Part shown: one piece after another, positions 15,219 to 21,552 of the stretch
How positions within the stretch are numbered: position 1 is the first letter of the stretch
Layout: each line of letters opens with the position of its first letter
Assembly (NCBI GenBank): GCA_046724395.1
Contig: JBKOWM010000115.1
Location: 1-21,552, forward strand
DNA length: 21,552 nucleotides
Source of the DNA: DATAEU01 sp046724395
GTDB taxonomy: Bacteria; Actinomycetota; UBA4738; HRBIN12
Direction: 5' to 3'
Position numbers and translations under genes: made by a program
Notes under the pieces: generated by a model
Told to the model about the DNA's origin: nothing
The model's database searches: none
Seen by the model: only the letters and a program-made list of their open reading frames with translations

Positions 15219-16583
15219 TTACCCCGTCAGCTCGTCGAGGAGCTCGCCGTATGCCGACACGTACGCCTCGACGTCGTCCGTCGTCGCGGGAATGCAGACC
15301 GTCGGACCCGCGCCGGGAATCGCGTCCCAAACGCCGCGGTTCGCCAGGTAGACGCGTGAGAGGTTCGTGAGCCTTCGATCCTCGGAGCGCCTCGCCTCCT
15401 CGGCGCTCGACGGCATCGACGGGGCGAACGTCACGCCTGAGCGCGAGAACAGGTGGTGCACCGCCCACGGGAGGCCGGCGTCCCGGACCACCGCCTCGAG
15501 CCCGTCGGCGAGGGCCGCGCCCAGCTTCGCCGTGTGCTCGTACGCGTCGTCGGTGAGGACGGCGCCGAGCGCGGCGCGCGCAGCGCCAATCGTGAGGGCA
15601 TTCGCGAAGAGCGTTCCACCGGTAGCGACGGATGGCGCCTCTTCGCGGTCGTCCGGATGGTCTGGGTGGGCGAACACCGCGGCTACGCTCTCGGTCATCC
15701 CGTACGCGCCCATCGGGACGCCGCCCCCTGCCGACTTGCCGATGGAGACGGCATCGGGCCGGAGCGACCAGCGACCGACGAGTCCGCCGGGTCCGCACAC
15801 GAGCGTGTGCGTCTCGTCGAACGCGAGCAGCGTCCCGGCCTCCGCAGTGAGTCGCCGAAGCTCCTCGTGGTACCCGGGCTCGGGCAGAACGAGGCCGTGG
15901 TTGTTGGTCATGGCGGGCTCCGCCAGGACGAGCGCGATGTCCTCGGCCGCGAGCGCTCGCTCGAGCGCCGCCGCGTCGTTGAACGCCACGACGACGGTGT
16001 GCTGGGTGACCTCCGGAGGAAGCCCGAGCTCCTCGGGCACCAGGCGGCCGTCCTCGAGCTGCACGAGGGCGTCGTCGAAGTGCCCGTGATACTTCCCCTC
16101 GAACAACAGGACCTTGGGGCGGCCGGTCGCGACGCGCGCCACGCGGATGAGCTCGACGTTGGCCTGCGAGGCCGACAGCGTGAACTGCCACTTCGGGAGC
16201 GCCCACCGGCGGCCGAGCTCCTCGGCCACCCACACGGCGTCCTCCGTGGGCAGCAGGAACTGAGAGCCCGCTGCCATCCGTTCGCTCACGGCCCGCACGA
16301 CGGGTTCCGGCGCGTATCCGCAGAACATGCTCATGTCGGCGATGTTGAAGTCGGCGTACTCGTGCCCGTCGACGTCGCGGAAGCGCGACCCGCGACCCTC
16401 GGCGGCGAACATCGGCGGGTGCGCGTAGGACGAGAAGAACCACTGCATCGGCACGCCGTTGGGCATCGATGCACGGGCGCGTTCGAGCAGTTCGACGCTT
16501 TTGGGGTGCGCGCTCTCGAACCGCCGGTCCTCACGCGCCTTGAGCTCGTCGACCTTCCTCGAGTCGATCCCGACGGCGGTCAT
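15219..16583 (-). CDS. Class III aminotransferase (HemL-like; resembles beta-phenylalanine transaminases)
   Basis: This 454-residue PLP fold-I enzyme has Lys283 in SIGKSAGGGVP as the cofactor lysine, Asp256 in DETHT, and the phosphate-binding segment SASQAN (137-142). Glutamate-1-semialdehyde aminomutases carry SGTEA at that place, so this is not a typical HemL. The run LPKWQFTLSASQAN together with LVLAEPAMTNNHGL and DETHTLVCGPGG resembles the group that includes beta-amino-acid (beta-phenylalanine) transaminases. A substrate with the amino group on the beta carbon is therefore my preferred guess. The ATG at 16583 shows neither a clear ribosome site nor the TAnnnT spacing seen at other genes. 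It is divergent from an EamA exporter across 83 bases. Confidence 0.85.
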   Translation of the reverse strand: MTAVGIDSRKVDELKAREDRRFESAHPKSVELLERARASMPNGVPMQWFFSSYAHPPMFAAEGRGSRFRDVDGHEYADFNIADMSMFCGYAPEPVVRAVSERMAAGSQFLLPTEDAVWVAEELGRRWALPKWQFTLSASQANVELIRVARVATGRPKVLLFEGKYHGHFDDALVQLEDGRLVPEELGLPPEVTQHTVVVAFNDAAALERALAAEDIALVLAEPAMTNNHGLVLPEPGYHEELRRLTAEAGTLLAFDETHTLVCGPGGLVGRWSLRPDAVSIGKSAGGGVPMGAYGMTESVAAVFAHPDHPDDREEAPSVATGGTLFANALTIGAARAALGAVLTDDAYEHTAKLGAALADGLEAVVRDAGLPWAVHHLFSRSGVTFAPSMPSSAEEARRSEDRRLTNLSRVYLANRGVWDAIPGAGPTVCIPATTDDVEAYVSAYGELLDELTG

Positions 16584-16654
16584 CGACGGTTTACGCCGAG
16601 CTCGATCCGGGCCAATAGTCTCCTCCTCACCGTGGGCGCAGGCTAACAGCCACC

Positions 16655-16666
16655 TAGACTCCGCGG
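16655..16666 (+). promoter_or_regulatory. Putative leaderless promoter -10 (TAGACT) of the EamA transporter
   Basis: TAGACT (16655-16660) lies six bases before the GTG at 16667. The 83-base divergent gap also holds the eight-base palindrome CGAGCTCG and the small repeat GGCT-aac-AGCC. Confidence 0.45.
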
Positions 16667-17608
16667 GTGCTCGCGATCGTCGGAGGCCTCGTCGCCGCGC
16701 TCATGTGGGGCACCGCGACGGTCTCCTCCTCGAGGGCGAGCCGAATGGTCGGCGCGACGTCGACGCTTGCGGGGGTCATGCTCGTTGGCTTCGTCGTGGC
16801 GGCCCCCGCCGCGGCGGCGACCGGCATCCCGACCGGCGTCGGCGCTCGAGATCTCGCCTGGCTGGCCGTCGCCGGCACGGGGAACGTCCTCGGCCTTCTG
16901 CTCGAATACCGCGGCCTTCGGATCGGCAAGGTGGGCGTCGTCGCGGCCATCGCCTCGACGGAGGGCGCCCTGGCCGCAGTCATCGCCATTGCGTTCGGCG
17001 AAGACGTCTCGTTCGCCACCGCCGTCCTGCTCGCGATCATCGCGACCGGCGTCGTGATGGCCTCGATCGCGCCCGACGTCCCGGAGCAGGGGGGTTCGGG
17101 GGGCTCAGGAAGCGAGCGCGAACGCGCGAGCGGTAGCCGCGCCGAGGACGGCGGTGGTGTCGCCACTGGTGCGGGCGCAGGAAGCGACCGTGGCGTCGCG
17201 GCCGCGGCCGGCTTCGCCGTCGGTGCTGCCGTCGCCTTCGGTGTCTCGCTCTACGCGACCGGGCGTGTCGGCGCAGTCATCCCGGTGCCATGGGTGCTCG
17301 TGGCTGCGCGCATCGTCGGCGTCGTCGCGATCGCGCTGCCGGCGGTCGCGACGGGGCGGCTGCGTTTGACGCGCCCGGTGCTGCCGCTGGTCGTTCTGTC
17401 CGGCTTGTGCGAGCTCGCGGGCTTCGCGGCCTTTACGATCGGTGCACGCCACGGGATCGCCGTCGCCGCCGTGCTCGCGTCACAGTTCGCGGCCGTCGCC
17501 GGCGTGGGAGCGCATCTGCTTTTCCGCGAGCGACTCGCCCGCGTTCAGTTCGCCGGGGTCGCGACGATCGTCGTCGGCGTTGCCCTCCTGAGCGGAGTGC
17601 GAGCGTGA
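16667..17608 (+). CDS. EamA/DMT-superfamily transporter
   Basis: The 313-residue integral membrane protein has two hydrophobic halves, each with about five helices, as in drug/metabolite transporters with duplicated EamA domains. The N-terminal signature is GGLVAALMWGTATVSSSRAS, and the C-terminal repeat ends in AVAGVGAHLLFRERL followed by a final helix. Between the halves is an unusually long, glycine- and serine-rich hydrophilic linker (about residues 137-176), probably cytoplasmic. Members usually export amino acids, nucleosides or other small metabolites. Its place between a transaminase and a decarboxylase suggests export of an amino-acid-derived compound. The GTG start is leaderless-like, with TAGACT six bases upstream. 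Confidence 0.85.
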   Translation: MLAIVGGLVAALMWGTATVSSSRASRMVGATSTLAGVMLVGFVVAAPAAAATGIPTGVGARDLAWLAVAGTGNVLGLLLEYRGLRIGKVGVVAAIASTEGALAAVIAIAFGEDVSFATAVLLAIIATGVVMASIAPDVPEQGGSGGSGSERERASGSRAEDGGGVATGAGAGSDRGVAAAAGFAVGAAVAFGVSLYATGRVGAVIPVPWVLVAARIVGVVAIALPAVATGRLRLTRPVLPLVVLSGLCELAGFAAFTIGARHGIAVAAVLASQFAAVAGVGAHLLFRERLARVQFAGVATIVVGVALLSGVRA

Positions 17609-17640
17609 TCGCCGCTCGCCGTCGGCGCGCCGGCCTTTGC

Positions 17641-17652
17641 TAGCCTCGCGCC
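17641..17652 (+). promoter_or_regulatory. Putative leaderless promoter -10 (TAGCCT) of the second decarboxylase
   Basis: TAGCCT (17641-17646) is followed by six bases and the GTG at 17653. It lies in the 44-base gap after the EamA gene. No ribosome site is visible. Confidence 0.45.
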
Positions 17653-19158
17653 GTGCCGGATCCGTTCGCCTGGCATCCCGAACCCGAGCTGCTCGGCTTC
17701 CGCGACGTCGACGCTCGAAAGGCGCTCGAGGAGCTCGGTCGCGCGACGTGGCAGACGGCCCTCGACTGGCTCTACGACGAGGCGTTCAGACGTCCCGTCT
17801 CGGGCGAGGGGTACGGGCCCCTCCGGCGCCGGTTCTTCGGCCCATCGAACGAACCGGCGGACCCTCCGGACGAGGGTGCGTCCTCCGCCGACGTGCTTGC
17901 GGAGTTCCGCGAACGAGTGGCGCCGTCCCTTTTCGCTGCACAGCACCCCGGGTCCTACAGCTACTTCACGCCGCCGCCGCTGCCGATCTCGATCGCCGGC
18001 GAGGTCTTGGGGCAGTGGGTCAATCAGGGGGTCGACATCTTCCAGGCGGGACCCGTCGCCGCGCTCGTCGAGGAGGAGGTCGTTGCGTGGCTGCGGCGCC
18101 TCGTCGGGTTCGACGACGCGGGGTGGGGCGTCCTCGCGTCGGGCGGCGTCGTGGCGAACCTCATGGCGCTTACGGTTGCACGCGATATCCACCTCGCCCG
18201 GCTCTTGGCGCAGTCCACGCCCCCACGCGGAGGCGCCCTCGAGAACACCCGCGTGTACGCCAGCGACCAGGCACACTTCTCGATCGGGCGAGCGCTCGAC
18301 GTCCTCGGGTTCCCCCCGCAGACGCTCCGGATTGTCGCGTCCGACGAGCGCTTCCGGCTCCGAGGCGACGCCGTCGCCGATGCCGTCGCGAAGGACCGCG
18401 CCGCCGGGAGGCTTCCGTTCGCGATCGCTGCCGTGAGCGGCTCCACGAACACCGGCAGCGTGGACCTGGTCGGCGAGCTCGCCGACGTCGCGGTGCGCGA
18501 GCGCCTGTGGCTTCATGTGGACGCGGCATACGGTGGCGCCGCGCGACTGTCGGGCCGCGACGCCGCCCGGGTGCCGGACCTCGAACGCGCCGACAGCGTG
18601 ACCGTCGATCCGCACAAGTGGTTCTTCCAGGCCTACGACATCGGCGGCCTGATCGTCCGTCGTCGCGAGGACCTCATCCAGACGTTCCATCGCGAGCCCG
18701 AGTACTACCGCCACCCCCTCCCGGAGGAGGCTCCGCTGCACTGGTACCAGTACTCACTCGAGGGCACGCGACGGTTTCGCGCGCTGAAGCTGTGGCTGTC
18801 GTGGAAGCATCTCGGCTCGGCCGGGTTCGGGAGGCTGATCGAGCACAACGTCGACCTGGCGGCGCATCTCGCGCGACGATGTACCGAGGCCGACGACTTC
18901 GAGGCACTGCCACCGGATCCGGAGCTGTCGGTGGTCTGCTTTCGACACCTGCCGCCCGGGCTGACCGGTCGCGACCTCGATGAGTACCACGACCGACTCC
19001 AGCAGGCGTTGGCTGCGAGCGGAGAGGGGTGGCTGTCGACGACTACCCTGCGCGGGCGGCGGTATCTCCGCGCCGGCGTCGTGAACTACCTGTCCACCGA
19101 GGACGACGCCGACCGCATCATCGAGGCGCTGCGGCGGCTCTCGCCGTCCGTGCGCTGA
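17653..19158 (+). CDS. PLP-dependent group II decarboxylase (second, divergent member)
   Basis: This 501-residue fold-I PLP enzyme has the cofactor lysine Lys322 in VDPHKWFFQAYDIGG, HVDAAYGG (288-295), the stacking His208 in SDQAHFS, and ASGGVVANL (162-170) at the phosphate site. The DPHKW signature is the usual one for plant- and animal-type aromatic amino-acid decarboxylases and related bacterial enzymes. An N-terminal extension of about 40 residues precedes the conserved core and makes it longer than the paralogue at 11062. It probably decarboxylates an aromatic or other hydrophobic amino acid. It follows the EamA exporter by 44 bases in the same direction but has its own -10-like hexamer, and it converges with the small unknown gene downstream. 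Confidence 0.88.
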   Translation: MPDPFAWHPEPELLGFRDVDARKALEELGRATWQTALDWLYDEAFRRPVSGEGYGPLRRRFFGPSNEPADPPDEGASSADVLAEFRERVAPSLFAAQHPGSYSYFTPPPLPISIAGEVLGQWVNQGVDIFQAGPVAALVEEEVVAWLRRLVGFDDAGWGVLASGGVVANLMALTVARDIHLARLLAQSTPPRGGALENTRVYASDQAHFSIGRALDVLGFPPQTLRIVASDERFRLRGDAVADAVAKDRAAGRLPFAIAAVSGSTNTGSVDLVGELADVAVRERLWLHVDAAYGGAARLSGRDAARVPDLERADSVTVDPHKWFFQAYDIGGLIVRRREDLIQTFHREPEYYRHPLPEEAPLHWYQYSLEGTRRFRALKLWLSWKHLGSAGFGRLIEHNVDLAAHLARRCTEADDFEALPPDPELSVVCFRHLPPGLTGRDLDEYHDRLQQALAASGEGWLSTTTLRGRRYLRAGVVNYLSTEDDADRIIEALRRLSPSVR

Positions 19159-19170
19159 GCATGCTGGTGC

Positions 19171-19428
19171 TCACCTCGCCTGCCGCGCGGCGCGGGCGTC
19201 CAGGTCGACGACGCGCGGGTCGATGTCGCGGTATCCGGCGAGCCGGGCAAGGGCCCTCGCCGCGGCCTCGCGAGAGGAGAACGAACCTCCTTCCGGCGTG
19301 GACGCACCCTCGCGAACGGCGCGGTACTCGCGCCGCTCCCGGAAGACGACACCGACGCGAAGCCCCTCCACGCGGACGTGCCAGGCCGGCCGATCGCCCC
19401 ACTGCTCGACGGTCACCCGATTCGCCAT
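19171..19428 (-). CDS. Small basic protein of unknown function
   Basis: From the ATG at 19428 this reads an 85-residue, Arg-rich protein that begins MANRVTVEQWGDRPAWHVRV. The first half looks like beta strands (VRVEGLRVGVVFRER), and the second is a helix rich in Ala and Arg (SREAAARALARLAGY). I recognise no family. An upstream in-frame ATG would overlap the zinc-finger gene on the other strand and is rejected. The start codon lies inside a perfect inverted repeat (19426-19440), and a CATACT hexamer sits six bases upstream, like the leaderless -10 elements here. It converges with the decarboxylase with a 12-base gap. Coding potential is moderate but consistent. Confidence 0.6.
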   Translation of the reverse strand: MANRVTVEQWGDRPAWHVRVEGLRVGVVFRERREYRAVREGASTPEGGSFSSREAAARALARLAGYRDIDPRVVDLDARAARQAR

Positions 19429-19440
19429 ACTTCCAGTATG
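19426..19440. repeat. Perfect inverted repeat over a start codon (CATACT-tcc-AGTATG)
   Basis: Two six-base arms around a three-base centre are perfectly complementary. One arm contains the ATG of the small minus-strand gene, and the other supplies its -10-like CATACT. A dimeric protein bound here would block that promoter, so this is a candidate operator. Confidence 0.45.
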
Positions 19441-19524
19441 TCGGTTGCCGCCGGCGACCGACGGCAAAACGACGGGACGGACGTTCAACCCCGTCGACGT
19501 TTCCGGTGGCGGGACCGTGGGAAG

Positions 19525-19546
19525 CCATCCCCTCCCAAGGGGGTGG
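19525..19546 (+). promoter_or_regulatory. Hairpin that buries the ribosome site of the zinc-finger/DedA operon
   Basis: CCATCCCCT (19525-19533) pairs with AGGGGGTGG (19538-19546) over a four-base loop, giving nine pairs with one T-G wobble. The 3' arm is the ribosome-binding sequence of the gene starting at 19550. An alternative stem, TGGGA (19518-19522) with TCCCA (19533-19537), would break this hairpin and free the site. This looks like a translational switch. Confidence 0.45.
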
Positions 19547-19549
19547 ACG

Positions 19550-19669
19550 ATGACGCTGGAATGTCCGGTGTGCGGTGAGACCTTCAAGCGCGAGGAGGAC
19601 CTCGTGCGGCATCAGGGCGAGGACCACGTCGGCGTGGACGTACCCGACGAGGAACGGGCTGTGCCTTAG
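19550..19669 (+). CDS. 39-residue C2H2 zinc-finger microprotein
   Basis: This very short gene encodes MTLECPVCGETFKREEDLVR, then HQGEDH and an acidic tail. The spacing is C5-x2-C8-x12-H21-x4-H26, a complete classical C2H2 zinc finger with the expected hydrophobic residues (Phe12, Leu18). Bacterial single-finger proteins of this size are known but poorly understood; DNA, RNA or protein binding are all possible. A strong AGGGGGTGG ribosome site lies just before the ATG and is buried in a hairpin. The stop is two bases before the DedA start, so the two genes should be translated together. Confidence 0.7.
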   Translation: MTLECPVCGETFKREEDLVRHQGEDHVGVDVPDEERAVP

Positions 19670-19671
19670 CG

Positions 19672-20343
19672 ATGGTCGGGCTGATCCATGAGATCGTGCG
19701 GTGGGTCGGCCCGCTGTTCGCGAGCGCGGGATACGCGATCGTCGCCGTCGCCGTTCTGGCCGAGCGCTCGATCCTGATCGGCCTGATCGTTCCCGGCGAC
19801 GTCATCATCGCGCTCGGCGGCGTGTATGCGGCGCGCGGAGATCTGAACGTCGTGGCCGTGATGGCGATCGCCTTCTTCGCGGCCGTCTGTGGCGAATCGA
19901 TCGGATACTGGCTCGGTCGCCGGTACGGCATGCGGCTGATCGTGCGCCTGCCCTTCGTTAACCGGCTCGAGAGCAGGATCGAGGGCATCCAGGCGCACTT
20001 TGACCGGCACGGCGGCAAGACCGTGGCGATCGGCCGGTACGCCACGGCCGCGGGCGCCGTGATTCCGTTCGTGGCCGGGATGGCAAAGATGCCGTACCGC
20101 CGGTTCCTGATGTTCGACATACCGGCGGTGCTGCTGTGGGCGGTCGGGATCACTCTCGTCGGCTACGTGTTCGGGCGCAACCTCGACCGCGTGGAGACGA
20201 TCCTTTCGCAGTTCGGGTGGGGAATCCTCGCCGTTCTGGTCGCGTTCGTGATCGGCCGAATCATCTGGAAGCGACGCCGATCGGGCCGAGCCGACGATGA
20301 CCGGAGCGACGACGACGCCGTGGATCGTATCTCGCACGTCTGA
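19672..20343 (+). CDS. DedA family membrane protein
   Basis: The 223-residue integral membrane protein of the DedA / SNARE-associated (VTT) fold has Glu31 in AERSILIG, the re-entrant motif LIVPGDVIIALGG (38-50, Asp43), GESIGYWLGRRYG (74-86), and the second re-entrant loop IGRYATAAGAVIPFVAGM (120-137). C-terminal helices are followed by a charged tail. Family members move phospholipids such as undecaprenyl phosphate across the membrane or support proton-dependent homeostasis. Arg122 is kept, but the second conserved arginine, expected about six residues later, is Gly128. It starts two bases after the zinc-finger microprotein and shares its transcript and probably its translational control. Confidence 0.9.
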   Translation: MVGLIHEIVRWVGPLFASAGYAIVAVAVLAERSILIGLIVPGDVIIALGGVYAARGDLNVVAVMAIAFFAAVCGESIGYWLGRRYGMRLIVRLPFVNRLESRIEGIQAHFDRHGGKTVAIGRYATAAGAVIPFVAGMAKMPYRRFLMFDIPAVLLWAVGITLVGYVFGRNLDRVETILSQFGWGILAVLVAFVIGRIIWKRRRSGRADDDRSDDDAVDRISHV

Positions 20344-20385
20344 GGGCCGGATCTGTGGTCCCGCCGCGGGAAGCCGGTCCGCGTC

Positions 20386-20414
20386 TCGCGCTCGTTCGCG
20401 ACGGGTCCTAGACT
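20386..20414 (+). promoter_or_regulatory. Putative leaderless promoter of the CDGSH gene with an upstream inverted repeat
   Basis: TAGACT (20409-20414) lies six bases before the GTG at 20421. Just upstream is TCGCG (20386-20390) with CGCGA (20397-20401), a perfect five-base repeat in the -35 region, and further up TCCCG-ccg-CGGGA (20359-20371). These could be regulator sites or the end of the DedA transcript. Confidence 0.4.
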
Positions 20415-20420
20415 GCGGGC

Positions 20421-21125
20421 GTGTCCGACGAGGAACCGAGAATCATCGTCGCGAGGGACGGGCCGTACCGCGTCTCCGGTCGGGTCCGCGTGATCCGGAC
20501 GGCGATCGTCGAGACGGAGTACGGCGAGCCCGTCGACTGGGACGAGGGGCCGGAGTTCGATACGCCGTCCCGGCTGGAACTGTGCCGCTGCGGCAGGTCG
20601 AGCCGCAAGCCCTTCTGCGATGCGACACACGAGCGCGAGCCCTTCGACGGCACCGAGGTCGCCGACCGGGCACCCTCGACAGAACGTCGGATCCTCTACG
20701 AGGGCGAGGGCGTCGACATGCGCGACGATCGCGACTTCTGCACGCACGCGGGTTTCTGCGGCGACCGCTTCACGACGGTCTGGGTGATGATCCACCAGAC
20801 GGCCGACCCGGCGGTGCGAGAGCGTCTAAAAGACATGGTTCGCAGGTGCCCGTCCGGGCGGCTGACCTACTCGATCCCACCCCGGACCGACGACGAGGAG
20901 CCCGCATACGTGCCGCCATCCGTCGGGATCGAGCCGAACGGCCCGATCTGGGTGCGCGGCGGGATCCGCGTGGAGTCCGAGGACGGGACGCCGTACGAGG
21001 TCCGCAACCGCGTCACGCTCTGCCGTTGCGGCCGATCGAGGAACAAGCCGTTCTGCGACGGCTCCCACAAGTTCGTCGGCTTCCAGGATCCCGCGATGCC
21101 CAAGAGCGCGTCGCGGCGCCGCTGA
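20421..21125 (+). CDS. Two-domain CDGSH iron-sulfur protein
   Basis: The 234-residue soluble protein carries two CDGSH-type motifs that each bind a 2Fe-2S cluster through three cysteines and one histidine. The first is Cys55, Cys57, Cys66 and His70 (CRCGRSSRKPFCDATH). The second is Cys201, Cys203, Cys212 and His216 (CRCGRSRNKPFCDGSH). Between them, residues 107-143 hold three more cysteines (DFCTHAGFC and RRCPSG), resembling the divergent iron-sulfur or metal-binding segment found in some CDGSH proteins. Such proteins serve in redox sensing or cluster transfer. The start GTG is leaderless-like, with TAGACT six bases before it. The gene stands alone and converges with the terminal minus-strand gene, with ten bases between the two stops. 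Confidence 0.9.
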   Translation: MSDEEPRIIVARDGPYRVSGRVRVIRTAIVETEYGEPVDWDEGPEFDTPSRLELCRCGRSSRKPFCDATHEREPFDGTEVADRAPSTERRILYEGEGVDMRDDRDFCTHAGFCGDRFTTVWVMIHQTADPAVRERLKDMVRRCPSGRLTYSIPPRTDDEEPAYVPPSVGIEPNGPIWVRGGIRVESEDGTPYEVRNRVTLCRCGRSRNKPFCDGSHKFVGFQDPAMPKSASRRR

Positions 21126-21135
21126 AGACGCGCTT

Positions 21136-21552
21136 TCACCGTGCGCGCGCCTCGAGGGGCGGTGGCTGAGGATCCGGCTCGTCTGGGGATAGGTCGGTCT
21201 CCCAGCGATCGCCTTCGGCGGCACGTCGCCCGTGCGGATCTGCAGCCGTCCGTCTGTCGTCGCGACGAGGAGCCGGCCGCGGGCGTCCCAGTCCGCCCAC
21301 TGAACGTCGTCGAGCGTCTGCACGCCGGCGCCTCGCTCGAGGGCGTACCAGACCTCGGGGTCGTAGTTGCGTGAGTCGCGGAAGGCGGCGAACCTGCCGC
21401 CGACGAGGAGCCTCGTGGCGGGATCGTCGGGCCGCGGCTTCTGCAATGTGACGCGCCTCGCGCGCTTCTCGTCCCCACGCGTCGTCGGCGCCGCGCGGCG
21501 GTGTGTCGTCGGTCTGGGTCCATCCCCGGTCGCGCTCGACGGCGAACGTCTG
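21136..21552 (-). pseudogene. C-terminal part of an unknown protein, with two compensating frameshifts (partial, runs off the right edge)
   Basis: The minus strand carries well-conserved-looking coding sequence, but in changing frames. From the right edge it reads QTFAVERDRGWTQTDD. Near 21474-21480 the coding shifts to a frame reading RLLVGGRFAAFRDSRNYDPE, then VWYALERG and DARGRLLVATTDGRLQIRTG. Near 21205 it shifts back to ETDLSPDEPDPQPPPLEARAR and TGA at 21136-21138. Third-position GC supports each frame only in its own segment. The first shift is in a run of four Gs, so a sequencing or assembly error is as likely as true decay. I do not recognise the family; repeated short strand-like units hint at a beta-rich, perhaps propeller-like, protein. 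The natural end leaves ten bases to the CDGSH stop. Confidence 0.5.

Noticed and set aside
15219..16583. Glutamate-1-semialdehyde aminomutase (hemL) call
   Set aside because: The phosphate-site motif is SASQAN instead of SGTEA and no heme genes are nearby. A class III transaminase of the beta-amino-acid type fits better.
16667..17608. Gly/Ser-rich linker of the EamA protein, considered as a fusion joint or frameshift
   Set aside because: The frame and third-position GC are continuous and both EamA halves are complete. It is simply a long hydrophilic loop.
1..21552. tRNA, rRNA, CRISPR, insertion sequence or prophage
   Set aside because: I saw no tRNA-like cloverleaf, regularly spaced repeats, transposase or integrase motifs, or phage structural genes on either strand by eye.

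Overview
This is a GC-rich window that looks like chromosomal DNA of an actinobacterium, possibly an uncultured Thermoleophilia-like soil lineage. That placement is an inference from very high third-position GC, about half of the genes starting with GTG, a DUF2277 gene, and a run of apparently leaderless genes. I see no rRNA, tRNA, CRISPR array, insertion sequence or phage gene. About twenty intact genes are present, plus several gene fragments.

Layout. Positions 1-600 hold the tail of an unidentified gene and a broken O-methyltransferase. A minus-strand block follows (599-4141): a cupin protein, a membrane-anchored alkaline-phosphatase-superfamily phosphodiesterase with an apparently permuted domain order, and a GcvT-like folate-dependent aminomethyltransferase. 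Across a 238-base intergenic region with a perfect 6-1-6 palindrome lie two tandem, ATGA-overlapping FAD oxidoreductases on the plus strand (4380-7582). From 7583 to 10786 the minus strand carries a GNAT fragment, a UvrD-type helicase and a membrane-anchored endonuclease/exonuclease/phosphatase protein. The plus strand then carries DUF2277, a PLP decarboxylase, an Fpg/Nei-family DNA glycosylase, a fragment of a class III cyclase and an adenosine-deaminase-family enzyme (10819-14552). Two minus-strand genes follow, a GNAT acetyltransferase and a class III aminotransferase resembling beta-phenylalanine transaminases. Divergent from the aminotransferase are an EamA exporter and a second PLP decarboxylase. 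The right end has a small unknown gene, a 39-residue C2H2 zinc-finger microprotein with a DedA membrane protein, a two-domain CDGSH iron-sulfur protein, and a terminal gene with two compensating frameshifts.

How the genes may work together. The phosphodiesterase, aminomethyltransferase and FAD pair could form one divergently controlled pathway in which the FAD enzymes oxidise a substrate and the GcvT-like protein passes a one-carbon unit to tetrahydrofolate. The aminotransferase, exporter and two decarboxylases suggest amino-acid or amine metabolism and export. Both proposals rest on gene context only.

Two themes recur. Six genes have a TAnnnT hexamer exactly six bases before the start codon, and a seventh has a close variant, which looks like a leaderless-promoter signature. 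In addition, truncated gene fragments abut the ends of intact genes at three places.
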